DNA of 64,000 bases from Thinopyrum elongatum (Eukaryota > Streptophyta > Magnoliopsida > Poales > Poaceae), in assembly GCA_011799875.1 (NCBI GenBank), contig CM022302.1, positions 519,307,229 to 519,371,228 of the forward strand, given 5' to 3'. The notes beneath the pieces were generated by a model. That model saw only the letters and a program-made list of their open reading frames with translations. It had not been told where the DNA came from and made no database searches. Below are positions 1 to 10,419 of the stretch, in pieces. The position numbers were made by a program, and so were the translations under genes. Within the stretch, counting starts at the first letter, position 1. Every line of letters starts with the position of its first letter.

Positions 1-418
1 GATAGACCCAAGAGTCAAAATCCTCATTCTTCACAATCTTAGGAGGAGGACCAACATGATTCAAATGAGTGGAGGGAACCGGTCCTCCATAAGAAAGGGG
101 TGGTTCAACATGGGCAAAGATGCCATTTCCACTCCTATCACTAGATAAAGGAACTTTATCACTAGTAGCTTCCCCCTTGTCGGAGTTAGCATCCTTCACC
201 TTGTTAGCGGGATCACCCACTTTCATTGGTGCGGTGGATAATTTAAGGCCTTCTAAAAAATTATTTAACATGCCTTCAACCTCGGTCGTCATGGAGGTTT
301 TCAATGTGTCCAAAGCCGCATTAAACTCCTCACGAGAGACCGAGGATCCCCCATCGGCCGTAGACGAGGACGGAATCACACCGGGGTGCTCCTCCCCACC
401 GTCTACGGTGTCAACCAT
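1..418 (-). CDS. Copia-type gag protein, N-terminal part (runs off window)
   Basis: Reading the minus strand from the ATG at 418-416, the frame is open to the window edge (139 codons). The predicted product starts MVDTVDGGEEHPG, is acidic and Ser/Thr-rich, and ends at the edge with KNEDFDSWVY, a style typical of the N-terminus of plant Copia gag. The ATG lies about 35 bases inside a minus-strand primer-binding site (453-467) that follows an LTR (470-2093), so this is the first ORF of a minus-strand LTR retrotransposon. Gag would form the virus-like particle. The zinc knuckle and pol lie outside the window, so whether the element is intact cannot be judged. Copia rather than Gypsy is inferred from the primer-binding site and protein style. 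Confidence 0.6.
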   Translation of the reverse strand, partial: MVDTVDGGEEHPGVIPSSSTADGGSSVSREEFNAALDTLKTSMTTEVEGMLNNFLEGLKLSTAPMKVGDPANKVKDANSDKGEATSDKVPLSSDRSGNGIFAHVEPPLSYGGPVPSTHLNHVGPPPKIVKNEDFDSWVY

Positions 419-452
419 ACTCTTTGGACGGCAAAGTCCTTAATAAAGAGAC

Positions 453-467
453 GAGGCTCTGATACCA
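453..467 (-). promoter_or_regulatory. Primer-binding site of the left Copia element
   Basis: On the minus strand this reads TGGTATCAGAGCCTC, matching the 3' end of initiator methionine tRNA as in most plant Copia elements. It lies just inside the LTR end at 470, which fixes the orientation of the element as minus. Confidence 0.85.
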
Positions 468-1202
468 ATTGAAAGGATCGATTTAGTTGACTAGAGGGGG
501 GGTGAATAGGCAACTAACAATTTTTAGCTTTTCTTTACCAAATTAAACTTTGCATCAAAGTAGGTTGTCTAGAAATGCAACTAGGTGAGCAACCTATATG
601 ATGCAACAACAACAAGCATACAAGCAAGCAAGGAATACAACACACAAAGAAGCTTGCACAAGTAAAGGTAAGAGATAACCAAAAGTGGAGCCGGTGGAGA
701 CGAGGATGTGTTACTGAAGTTCCTTCCCTTTGAGAGGAAGTATGTCTCCGTTGGAGCGGTGTGGAGGCACAATGCTCCCCAAGAAGCCATTAGGGCCACC
801 GTATTCTCCTCACGCCCTCACACAATGCGAGATGCCGTGATTCCACTATTGGTGCCCTTGAAGGCGGCGACCGAACCTTTACAAACAAGGTTGGGGCTCT
901 CTCCACAACCGAATTGGAGGCTCCCAACGAAACCACGGAGCTTCACCACAATGGAATATGGCTCTGAGGTGACCTCAACCGTCTAGGGTGCTCAAACACC
1001 CAAGAGTAAACAGATTCGCAAGGGATTAGTGGGGGGAATCAAATTTCTCTTGGTGGAAGTGGGGATCGGGGCCTTCTCAACTAATCCCTAGAAAATCAAC
1101 AAGTTTGATTGGCTAGGGAGAGAGATCGGGCGAAAATGGAGCTTGGAGCAACAATGGAGCTTAAGGGAGTAGAGGTGATTCACTCGGAGAAGAAGACTCC
1201 CC

Positions 1203-1210
1203 TTATATAG
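1203..1210 (-). promoter_or_regulatory. TATA box in the left LTR
   Basis: The plus strand reads TTATATAG, giving CTATATAA on the minus strand, within the LTR and pointing toward gag. It would place the transcript start (R region) near 1175. Confidence 0.55.
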
Positions 1211-1256
1211 TAAGAAGACAAATCCAACCGTTACCCACTTAACTAGCCCGCGACAT

Positions 1257-1747
1257 GCGGTACTACCGCACCAGACATGCGGTACTACCGCAAGGCATTG
1301 CGATACTACCGCCAGCCTGTGCGGTACTACCGCACCCACGGCAAAGGCCAGACGAAGCCCTGTTGCGTTGACGCAACGAGCGGTAGAACTGCCAGAGCGG
1401 TACTACCGCGCGCCCTTGTAGTACTACCGCAAGGCAGGGTTCGACTAGGCTGGGAAGGCTCGGACGAATAAAATTACATCCATGGCTACTTCCGCTGAGT
1501 TTTGATCTGTGCAAAAATCCGACACGGTACTACCGCATCCAGGGAGCGGTACTACCGCATAGGGCGCGGATGTAAAAAATTACATCCGCCCCTACTTCCG
1601 CGCGAGTAGCTGTGCTGGGCCAGACGTCACGGTACTACCGCGCCCGAAGAGCGGTACTACCGCAAGACTTTGCGGTACTACCGTGTCCCTGTCCAGTACT
1701 ACCGTGAGCCTCTGCGGTACTACTGCTCCGTGGAGCAGTACTACCGC
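1257..1747. repeat. Array of GCGGTACTACCGC palindromic motifs in LTR U3
   Basis: About fifteen exact or near-exact copies of the 13-mer GCGGTACTACCGC occur here, at spacings of roughly 17 to 60 bases. Each copy is an odd palindrome: arms GCGGTA and TACCGC around a single C. Variants carry one or two changes. The spacer sequences differ between copies, so this is a dispersed motif array rather than a simple tandem repeat. Confidence 0.85.
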
Positions 1748-2093
1748 ATGCCACAACACAATACCACTTGGAGTCCTTCATTTTGCAAAGACACGGATAA
1801 CCGGTAGGTGCTCCAAAGGAACAAAGGAAAGGAGGTGCAAAGGAACATACGTTTACGTGTTGATTCCACCCTAACCTTTCCGACGCGGACCCCCTCTTAA
1901 TAGTACGGCTTTCCTACGACTCAAATCCACCGAAAAGAAACATAGAGAAACGCCGTCTTCACTAGGCTCCGAGGGGCACCGAATCGTCTTGTGCCTAGAC
2001 ATGAGATATCTGAAATGCTCAATGCACATGATTAGTCAGCAAATGCATTGTCATCAATCACCAAAACCACATAGGGAAAAATATGCCCTTACA

Positions 2094-3024
2094 CACGCCC
2101 TTCCTCAGAAGAAACACAACGCTGAAAAACCCCTGTAACACTGCATTGGTGCAACTCACCATTGATAATATTCATTGACTTAGACCGCCGGGTTATCTGC
2201 CTGGCCAAAGTTTCGTCTTCAGGTAACTCGCCCCGGGTCATATAAGCCAAATATGGAACTGTCCAATCAGGAATAACATGGAGAGCCGCACCAACTGTGC
2301 CTCCGGGTCAGGAATAGCAAGATCTTCCTCCGTAGGCAATTTAACCGAAGGATTATGCAAGATACCAAGGAAGATATTAGGTGGTACCGGCTTACGCTGG
2401 GACCCTAGTCGGCTTAGAGCATCAGCAGCCTCATTTTTCTGGCGATCAACATGCTCCACTTGATAACCCTTGAAATGACCAGCAATAGCATCAACCTCTC
2501 GGCGATAACCACCATGAGTGGGTCCTTGGAATCCCAAGTGCCTGAAACTTGCTGAGCCACCAAGTCTGAGTCGCCAAAACACCTCACCCGGCTTAGATTC
2601 ATCTGTTTAGCCATCCGAAGACCATGGAGCAAGGCTTCATACTCAGCTGCATTGTTAGTACAAGGGAACATCAACCTTAGAACATAACAAAATTTATCAC
2701 CTCGTGGGGAAGTCAAAACAACTCCAGCCCCCGAGCCTTCCAATTGCCTGGATCCATCGAAGTGAATAGTCCAATATGTGCTATCCGGCTTTTCTTCAGG
2801 CATCTGCAACTCTGTCCAGTCATTGATGAAATCCACAAGTGCTTGAGACTTGATAGTTGTCCGAGGCATATACTTCAAACCATGGGGTCCAAGCTCAATG
2901 GCCCACTTGGCAACCCGACCTGTGGCTTCTCTGTTTTGAATAATATCTCCCAAGGGAGCAGAACTGACCACAATGATGGGATGACCAAGGAAATACTGCT
3001 TCAACTTATGACTAGCCATGAACA
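2094..3024 (-). pseudogene. Gypsy polyprotein, RNase H portion
   Basis: The minus-strand translation continues the reverse transcriptase connection domain (MASHKLKQYFLGHP) into an RVT_3-type RNase H: the first acidic motif is HFDGS, followed by NNAAEYEALLHGL and GDSDLVAQQV. A frameshift near 2505 moves the frame, after which the conserved EVDAIAGHFKGY and KNEAADALSRLGS follow. The frame stays open to 2094, where the left Copia LTR interrupts it before the integrase. The active-site residues D, E and D look present, but the frameshift and missing integrase make it non-functional. Confidence 0.85.
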
Positions 3025-4755
3025 TGAAGGAAATATGCCCTAGAGGCAATAATAAAGTTGTTATTTATATTTCCTTATATCATGATAAATGTTTATTATT
3101 CATGCTAGAATTATATTAACCGGAAACTTAGTACATGTGTGGATACATAGACAAACAGAGTGTCACTAGTATGCCTCTACTTGACTAGCTCGTTAATCAA
3201 AGATGGTTAAGTTTCCTAGCCATAGACATGAGTTGTCATTTGATGAACAAGATCACATCATTAGAGAATGATGTGATTGACAAGACCCATCCGTTAGCCT
3301 AGCACGATGATCGTTTAGTTTGTTGCTATTGCTTTCTTCATGACTTATACATGTTCCTATGACTATGAGATTATGCAACTCCCTAATACCGGAGGAACAC
3401 TTTGTGTGCTATCAAACGTCACAACGTAACTGGGTGATTATAAAGATGCTCTACAGGTGTCTCCGATGGTGTTTGTTGAGTTGGCATAGATCGAGATTAG
3501 GATTTGTCACTTCGACTGTCGGAGAGGTATCTCTGGGCCCTCTCGGTAATGCACATCATATGAAGCCTTGCAAGTAATGTGACTAATGAGTTAGTTATAG
3601 GATGATGCATTACGGAACGAGTAAAGAGACTTTCCGGTAACGAGATTGAACTAGGTATGCTGATACCGACGATCAAATCTCAGGCAAGTAACATACCGAT
3701 GACAAAGGGAACAACATATGTTGTTATGCGGTTTGACCGATAAAGATCTTCGTAGAATATGTGGGAGCCAATATGAGCATCCAGGTTCCGCTATTGGTTA
3801 TTGACTGGAGATGAGTCTTGGTCATGTTTACATAGTTCTCGAACCCGTAGGGTCCGCACGCTTAACGTTCGATGATGATTGGTATTATGAGTTTATGTGA
3901 TTTGATGTACCGAAGGTTGTTCGGAGTCCCGGATGAGATCACGGACATGACGAGGAGTCTCGAAATGGTTGAGAAATAAAGATTGATATATTGGACCATG
4001 TTATTCGGACAGCGGAAGTGTTCCGGAAGGTTTCGGATAAAACCGGAGTGCCGGAGGGTTACCGGAACCCCCCCGGGAAGTTATGGGCCCTTAGTGGGCT
4101 TTAGGGGAGAGAGAGGGCAGCAGCCAGGAGGTGGCATGCCCCCCCCCAACGGGAGTCCGAATTGGACTAGGGGAGGGGGCGCAGCCCCTCTTTCCCTCTC
4201 CCTCTCCCTCTCCTTCCTTCTCCTCCTAGTTGGACTAGGAAAGGGAGAAACCTACTCCTACTAGGAGTAGGATTCCTCCCCCCTTGGCGCGCCCCTTGAG
4301 GCCGGCCGGCCTCCCCCTCCCTCCTTTATATACGTGGGGAGGGGGGCACCCTAGGAGACACAAGTTGATTGTTTTAGCCGTGTGCGGTACCCCCCTCCAT
4401 AGATTTCCACCTCGGTCATATTGTCGTAGTGCTTGGGCGAAGCCCTGCGTCGGTAACTTCATCATCACCGTCACCAAGCCGTCGTGCTGACAAAACTCTC
4501 CCTCGGCCTCAGCTGGATCTAGAAGTTCGAGGGACGTGACCGAGCTGAACGTGTGCAGATCGTGGAGGTGCCGTGCGTTCGGTACTTGATCGGTTGGATC
4601 GCGAAGACGTTCGACTACATCAACCGCGTTGCTAAACGCTTCCGCTTTCGGTCTACGAGGGTACGTGGACACACTCTCCCGCTCGTTGCTATGCATCACC
4701 TAGATAGATCTTGCGTGTTCGTAGGAATTTTTTTGAAATACTACGTTACCCAATA
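3025..4755 (+). repeat. 5' LTR of the Angela-type element
   Basis: The LTR starts TGAAGGAAATATG and ends TTACCCAATA, directly before the primer-binding site. The partner LTR ends TTACCCAACA, so this copy has lost the canonical terminal CA through a C-to-T change. A TATA box sits at 4325-4332 after a C-rich, GC-rich stretch. Confidence 0.92.
4325..4332 (+). promoter_or_regulatory. TATA box of the Angela-type 5' LTR
   Basis: TTTATATA occurs in the U3 part of the LTR in the context CTCCTTTATATACGTGG and is repeated in the 3' LTR at 15510-15517. BARE1-group LTRs are known to drive transcription from such TATA boxes. Confidence 0.65.
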
Positions 4756-4756
4756 G

Positions 4757-4768
4757 TGGTATCAGAGC
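4757..4768 (+). promoter_or_regulatory. Primer-binding site of the Angela-type element
   Basis: TGGTATCAGAGC, complementary to the 3' end of initiator methionine tRNA, begins two bases after the 5' LTR. It is identical in core sequence to the primer-binding site of the left Copia element. Confidence 0.92.
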
Positions 4769-5988
4769 CAGGTCTATGCGTAGATGTTATATGCACGAGT
4801 AGAACACAAAGAGTTGTGGGCGATAATAGTCATACTGCTTACCAGCATGTCATACTTTGATTTGGCGGTATTGTTGGATGAAGCGGCTCAGACCGACATT
4901 ACGCGTACGCTTACGCGAGACTGGTTCTACCGACGTGCTTCGCACACAGGTGGCTAGTGGGTGTCAGTTTCTCCAACTTTAGTTGAATCAAGTGTGACTA
5001 CGCCCGGTCCTTGTTGAAGGTTAAAACAACACACTTGACGAAAAATCGTTGTGGTTTTGATGCGTAGGTAAGAATGGTTCTTGCTCAGCCCGTAGCAGCC
5101 ACGTAAAACTTGCAACAACAAAGTAGAGGACGTCTAACTTGTTTTTGCAGGGCATGCTGTGATATGATATGGTCAAGACATGATGCTATATTTTATTGTA
5201 TGAGATGATCATGTTTTGTAACAGAGTTATCGGCAACTGGCAAGAGCCATATGGTTGTCGCTTTATTGTATGCAATGCAATCGCCATGTAATTGTTTTTA
5301 CTTTATCACTAAGCGGTAGCGATAGTCGTAGAAGCAATAGTTGGCGAGACGACAACGATGCTACGATGGAGATCAAGGTGTCGTGCCGGTGACGATGGTG
5401 ATCATGACGGTGCTTTGGAGATGGAGATCAAAGGCACAAGATGATGATGGCCATATCATATCACTTATATTGATTGCTTGTGATGTTTATCCTTTATGCA
5501 TCTTATTTTGCTTAGTTCGACGGTAGCATTATAAGATGATCTCTCACTAAATTTCAAGGTACAAGTGTTCTCCCTGAGTATGCACCGTTGCGAAAGTTCA
5601 TCGTGCCGAGACACCACGTGATGATCGGGTGTGATAAGCTCTACGTTCACATACAACGGGTGCAAGCCAGTTTTGCACACGCAGAATACTCGGGTTAAAC
5701 TTGACGAGCCTAGCATATGCAGATATGGCCTCGGAACACTGAGACTGAAAGGTCGAGCGTGAATCATATAGTAGATATGATCAACATAGTGATGTTCACC
5801 ATTGAAAACTACTCCATCTCACGTGATGATCGGACATGGTTTAGTTGATTTGGATCACGTGATCACTTAGATGATTAGAGGGATGTCTATCTAAGTGGGA
5901 GTTCTTAAGTAATATGATTAATTGAACTTTAATTTATCATGAACTTAGTACCTGATAGTATTTTGCATATCTATGTTATTGTAGATCA
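4769..5988 (+). other. Untranslated leader of the Angela-type element
   Basis: About 1.2 kb separates the primer-binding site from the gag ATG at 5989. No credible coding frame is present. Long leaders are usual in the BARE1/WIS group and are thought to hold dimerisation and packaging signals; I cannot point to a specific one here. Confidence 0.7.
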
Positions 5989-8900
5989 ATGGCCCGTGCT
6001 ACTGTTCCTTTGAATTTTAATGCGTTCCTAGAGAAAGCTAAGTTGAAAGATGATGGTAGCAACTACACGGACTGGGTCCATAACTTGAGGATTATCCTCA
6101 TTGCTGCACAGAAGAATTACGTCCTGGAAGCACCGCTAGGTGCAAGACCCGCTGCAGGAGCAACGCCGGACGTTGTGAACGCCTGGCAGAGCAAAGCTGA
6201 TGACTACTCGATAGTTCAGTGTGCCATGCTTTACGGCTTAGAACCGGGACTTCAACGACGTTTTGAACGTCATGGAGCATATGAGATGTTCCAGGAGTTG
6301 AAGTTAATATTTCAAGCAAATGCCCGGATTGAGAGATATGAAGTCTCCAATAAGTTCTACAGCTGCAAAATGGAGGAGAATAGTTCTGTCAGTGAACATA
6401 TACTCAAAATGTCTGGGTATCATAATCACTTGACTCAGCTGGGAGTTAATCTTCCAGTTGATAGTGTCATTGACAGAGTTCTTCAATCACTGCCACCTAG
6501 CTACAAAAGCTTTGTGATGAACTATAATATGCAAAGGATGGATAAGACAATTCCCGAGCTCTTCGCAATGCTAAAAGCTGCGGAGGTAGAAATCAAGAAG
6601 GAGCATCAAGTGTTGATGGTCAACAAGACCACCAGTTTCAAGAAAAAGGGTAAAGGGAAGAAGGGGAACTTCAAGAAGAATGGCAAGCAAGTTGCTGCTC
6701 AAGTGAAGAAGCCCAAGTCTGGACCTAAGCCTGAGACTGAGTGCTTCTACTGCAAAGGGACTGGTCGCTGGAAGCGGAATTGCCCCAAGTATTTGGCGGA
6801 TAAGAAGGATGGCAAGGTGAACAAAGGTATATGTGATATACATGTTATTGATGTGTACCTTACTAATGCTCGCAGTAGTACCTGGGTATTTGATACTGGT
6901 TCTGTTGCTAATATTTGCAACTCGAAACAGGGACTACGGATTAAGCGAAGATTGGCTAAGGACGAGGTGACGATGCGCGTGGGAAATGGTTCCAAAGTCG
7001 ATGTGATCACCGTCGGCACGCTACCTCTACATCTACCTTCGGGATTAGTTTTAGACCTGAATAATTGTTATTTGGTGCCAGCGTTAAGCATGAACATTAT
7101 ATCTGGATCTTGTTTGATGCGAGACAGTTATTCATTTAAATCTGAGAATAATGGTTGTTCTATTTATATGAGTAATATCTTTTATGGTCATGCACCCTTG
7201 AAGAGTGGTCTATTTTTGTTGAATCTCGATAGTAGTGACACACATATTCATAATATTGAAGCCAAAAGATGCAGAGTTGATAATGATAGTGCAACTTATT
7301 TGTGGCACTACCGTTTAGGTCATATTGGTGTAAAGCGCATGAAGAAACTCCATTCTGATGGACTTTTGGAATCACTTGGTACTTGCGAACCATGCCTCAT
7401 GGGCAAGATGACTAAAACTCTGTTCTCCGGAACAATGGAGCGAGCAACAGATTTGTTGGAAATCATACATACTAATGTATGTGGTCCAATGAATATTGAG
7501 GCTCACGATGGGTATCATTATTTTCTGACCTTCACAGATGATTTGAGCAGATATGGGTATATCTACTTGATGAAACATAAGTCTGAAACATTTGAAAAGT
7601 TCAAAGAATTTCAGAGTGAAGTGGAAAATCATTGTAACAAGAATATAAAGTTTCTGCGATCCGATCGTGGAGGAGAATATTTGAGTTACGAGTTTGGTCT
7701 TCATTTGAAACAATGCGGAATAGTTTCGCAACTCACGCCACCCGGAACACCACAGCGTAATGGTGTGTCCGAACGTCGTAACCGCACTTTATTAGATATG
7801 GTGCGATTTATGATGTCTCTTACTGATTTACCGCTATCGTTTTGGGGTTATGCTTTAGAGACGGTTGCATTCACGTTAAATAGGGCACCATCTAAATCAG
7901 TTGAGACGACACCTTATGAACTGTGGTTTGGCAAGAAACCCAAGTTGTCGTTTCTTAAAGTTTGGGGCTGCGATGCTTATGTGAAAAAGCTTCAACCTGA
8001 TAAGCTCGAACCCAAATCGGAGAAATGTGTCTTCATAGGATACCCAAAGGAGACTATTGGGTACACCTTCTATCACATATCCGAAGGCAAGATATTCGTT
8101 GCTAAGAATGGATCCTTTCTAGAGAAGGAGTTTCTCTCGAAAGAAGTGAGTGGGAGGAAAGTAGAACTTGATGAGGTAATTGTACCTGCTCCCTTATTGG
8201 AAAGTAGTTCATCACAGAAATCAGTTCCAGTGATTCCTACACCAATTAGTGAGGAAGCTAATGATAATGATCATGAAACTTCAGATCAAGTTACTACCGA
8301 ACCTCGTAGGTCAACCAGAGTAAGATCCGCACCAGAGTGGTACGGTAATCCTGTTTTGGAGGTCATGTTACTTGACCATGACGAACCTACGAACTATGAG
8401 GAAGCGATGATGAGCCCAGATTCCGCGAAATGGCTTGAGGCCATGAAATCTGAGATGGGATCCATGTATGAGAACAAAGTGTGGACTTTGGTTGACTTGC
8501 CCGATGATCGGCAAGCCATAGAGAATAAATGGATCTTCAAGAAGAAGACTGACGCTGACGGTAATGTTACTGTCTACAAAGCTCGACTTGTTGCGAAAGG
8601 TTTTCGACAAGTTCAAGGAGTTGACTACGATGAGACCTTCTCACCCGTAGCGATGCTTAAGTCCGTCCGAATCATGTTAGCAATTGTCGCGTTTTATGAT
8701 TATGAAATTTGGCAAATGGATGTAAAAAATGCATTCCTGAATGGATTTCTGGAAGAAGAGTTGTATATGATGCAACCAGAAGGTTTTATCGATCCAAAAG
8801 ATGCTAACTAAGTGTGCAAGCTCCAGCGATCCATTTATGGACTGGTGCAAGCATCTCGGAGTTGGAATACACGTTTTGACAGTGTGATCAAAGCATGTGG

Positions 8901-9957
8901 TTTTATACAGACTTTTGGAGAAGCCTGTATTTACAAGAAAGTGAGTGGGAGCTCTGTAGCATTTCTAATATTATATGTGGATGACATATTGTTGATTGGA
9001 AATGATATAGAATTTCTGGATAGCATAAAAGGATACTTGAACAAAAGTTTTTCAATGAAAGACCTCGGTGAAGCTGCTTATATATTGGGCATCAAGATCT
9101 ATAGAGATAGATCAAGACGCTTAATTGGACTTTCACAAAGCACATACCTTGATAAAGTTTTGAAGAAGTTCAAAATGGATCAAGCAAAGAAAGGGTTCTT
9201 GCCTGTGTTACAAGGTGTGAAGTTGAGTCAGACTCAATGCCCGACCACTGCAGAAGATAGAGAGAAAATGAAAGTCATTCCCTATGCTTCAGCCATAGGT
9301 TCTGTCATGTATGCAATGCTGTGTACCAGACCTGATGTGTGCCTTGCTATTAGTTTAGCAGGGAGGTACCAAAGTAATCCAGGAGTGGATCACTGGACAG
9401 CGGTCAAGAACATCCTAAAATACCTGAAAAGGACTAAGGATATGTTTCTCGTTTATGGAGGTGACAAAGAGCTCGTCGTAAATGGTTACGTCGATGCAAG
9501 CTTTGACACTGATCCGGATGACTCTAAGTCACAAACCGGATACGTATTTATATTGAACGGCGGAGCTGTCAGTTGGTGCAGTTCTAAGCAAAGCGTCGTG
9601 GCGGGATCTATGTGTGAAGCGGAGTACATAGCTGCTTCGGAAGCAGCAAATGAAGGAGTCTGGATGAAGGAGTTCATATCCGATCTAGGTGTCATACCTA
9701 GTGCATCGGGTCCAATGAAAATCTTTTGTGACAATACTGGTGCAATTTCCTTGGAAAAGGAATCCAGATTTCGCAAGAGAACCAAGCACATCAAGAGACG
9801 CTTCAATTCCATCTGCGATCAAGTCAAGGAGGGAGACATAGAGATTTGCAAAATACATACGGATCTGAATGTTGCAGACCCGTTGACTAAGCCTCTCTCA
9901 CGAGCAAAACATGATCAACACCAAGACTCCATGGGTGTTAGAATCATTACTGTGTAA
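5989..9957 (+). pseudogene. Copia gag-pol polyprotein with one in-frame stop
   Basis: An ATG at 5989 opens a frame of 940 codons; a single TAA (8809-8811) is followed in the same frame by 381 more codons. Domains in order: gag (about residues 1-250); a zinc knuckle at 252-265 reading CFYCKGTGRWKRNC; aspartic protease with FDTGS near 301; integrase with an HHCC zinc region near 440-470 and catalytic core; reverse transcriptase with YVDD at 8974-8985; and RNase H with TKHIKRR near the end. Three lesions are visible. The knuckle His is Arg. The first integrase catalytic Asp is Asn (residue 496, in HTNVCGP), while D559 and E595 keep the D-35-E spacing. The nonsense codon lies early in the RT. Apart from these the frame is clean, implying a fairly recent insertion. 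Expected length, about 1320 aa, matches the family. Confidence 0.93.
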
Positions 9958-9979
9958 TCTAGATTATTGACTCTAGTGC

Positions 9980-9990
9980 AAGTGGGAGAC
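9980..9990 (+). promoter_or_regulatory. Polypurine tract
   Basis: AAGTGGGAGAC immediately precedes the 3' LTR start TGAAGG at 9991. In this group it primes plus-strand DNA synthesis. Confidence 0.8.
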
Positions 9991-10419
9991 TGAAGGAAAT
10001 ATGCCCTAGAGGCAATAATAAAGTTGTTATTTATATTTCCTTATATCATGATAAATGTTTATTATTCATGCTAGAATTGTATTAACCGGAAACTTAGTAC
10101 ATGTGTGGATACATAGACAAACAGAGTGTCACTAGTATGCCTCTACTTGACTAGCTCGTTAATCAAAGATGGTTAAGTTTCCTAGCCATGGACATGAGTT
10201 GTCATTTGATGAACAAGATCACATCATTAGAGAATGATGTGATTGACAAGACCCATCCGTTAGCCTAGCACGATGATCGTTTAGTTTGTTGCTATTGCTT
10301 TCTTCATGACTTATACATGTTCCTATGACTATGAGATTATGCAACTCCCGAATACCGGAGGAACACTTTGTGTGCTATCAAACGTCACAACGTAACTGTG
10401 TGATTATAAAGATGCTCTA

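Larger units (their letters stand above)
470..2093 (-). repeat. 5' LTR of a minus-strand Copia-type retrotransposon
   Basis: On the minus strand the segment starts TGTAAGGGCATA and ends CCTTTCA, giving the TG...CA ends of an LTR (about 1624 bp). The primer-binding site follows one end. The other end abuts the open frame of a Gypsy polyprotein, so this LTR marks an insertion into that Gypsy element; the adjacent bases CACGC (2094-2098) are one expected copy of the TSD, the other being outside the window. A minus-strand TATA box lies at 1203-1210, and the U3 side contains an array of GCGGTACTACCGC motifs. The family was not identified with certainty. Confidence 0.8.

Noticed and set aside
1257..1747. 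Possible CRISPR-like array of GCGGTACTACCGC
   Set aside because: Repeats are only 13 bp, spacing is irregular, the host is a plant and the array is inside an LTR.
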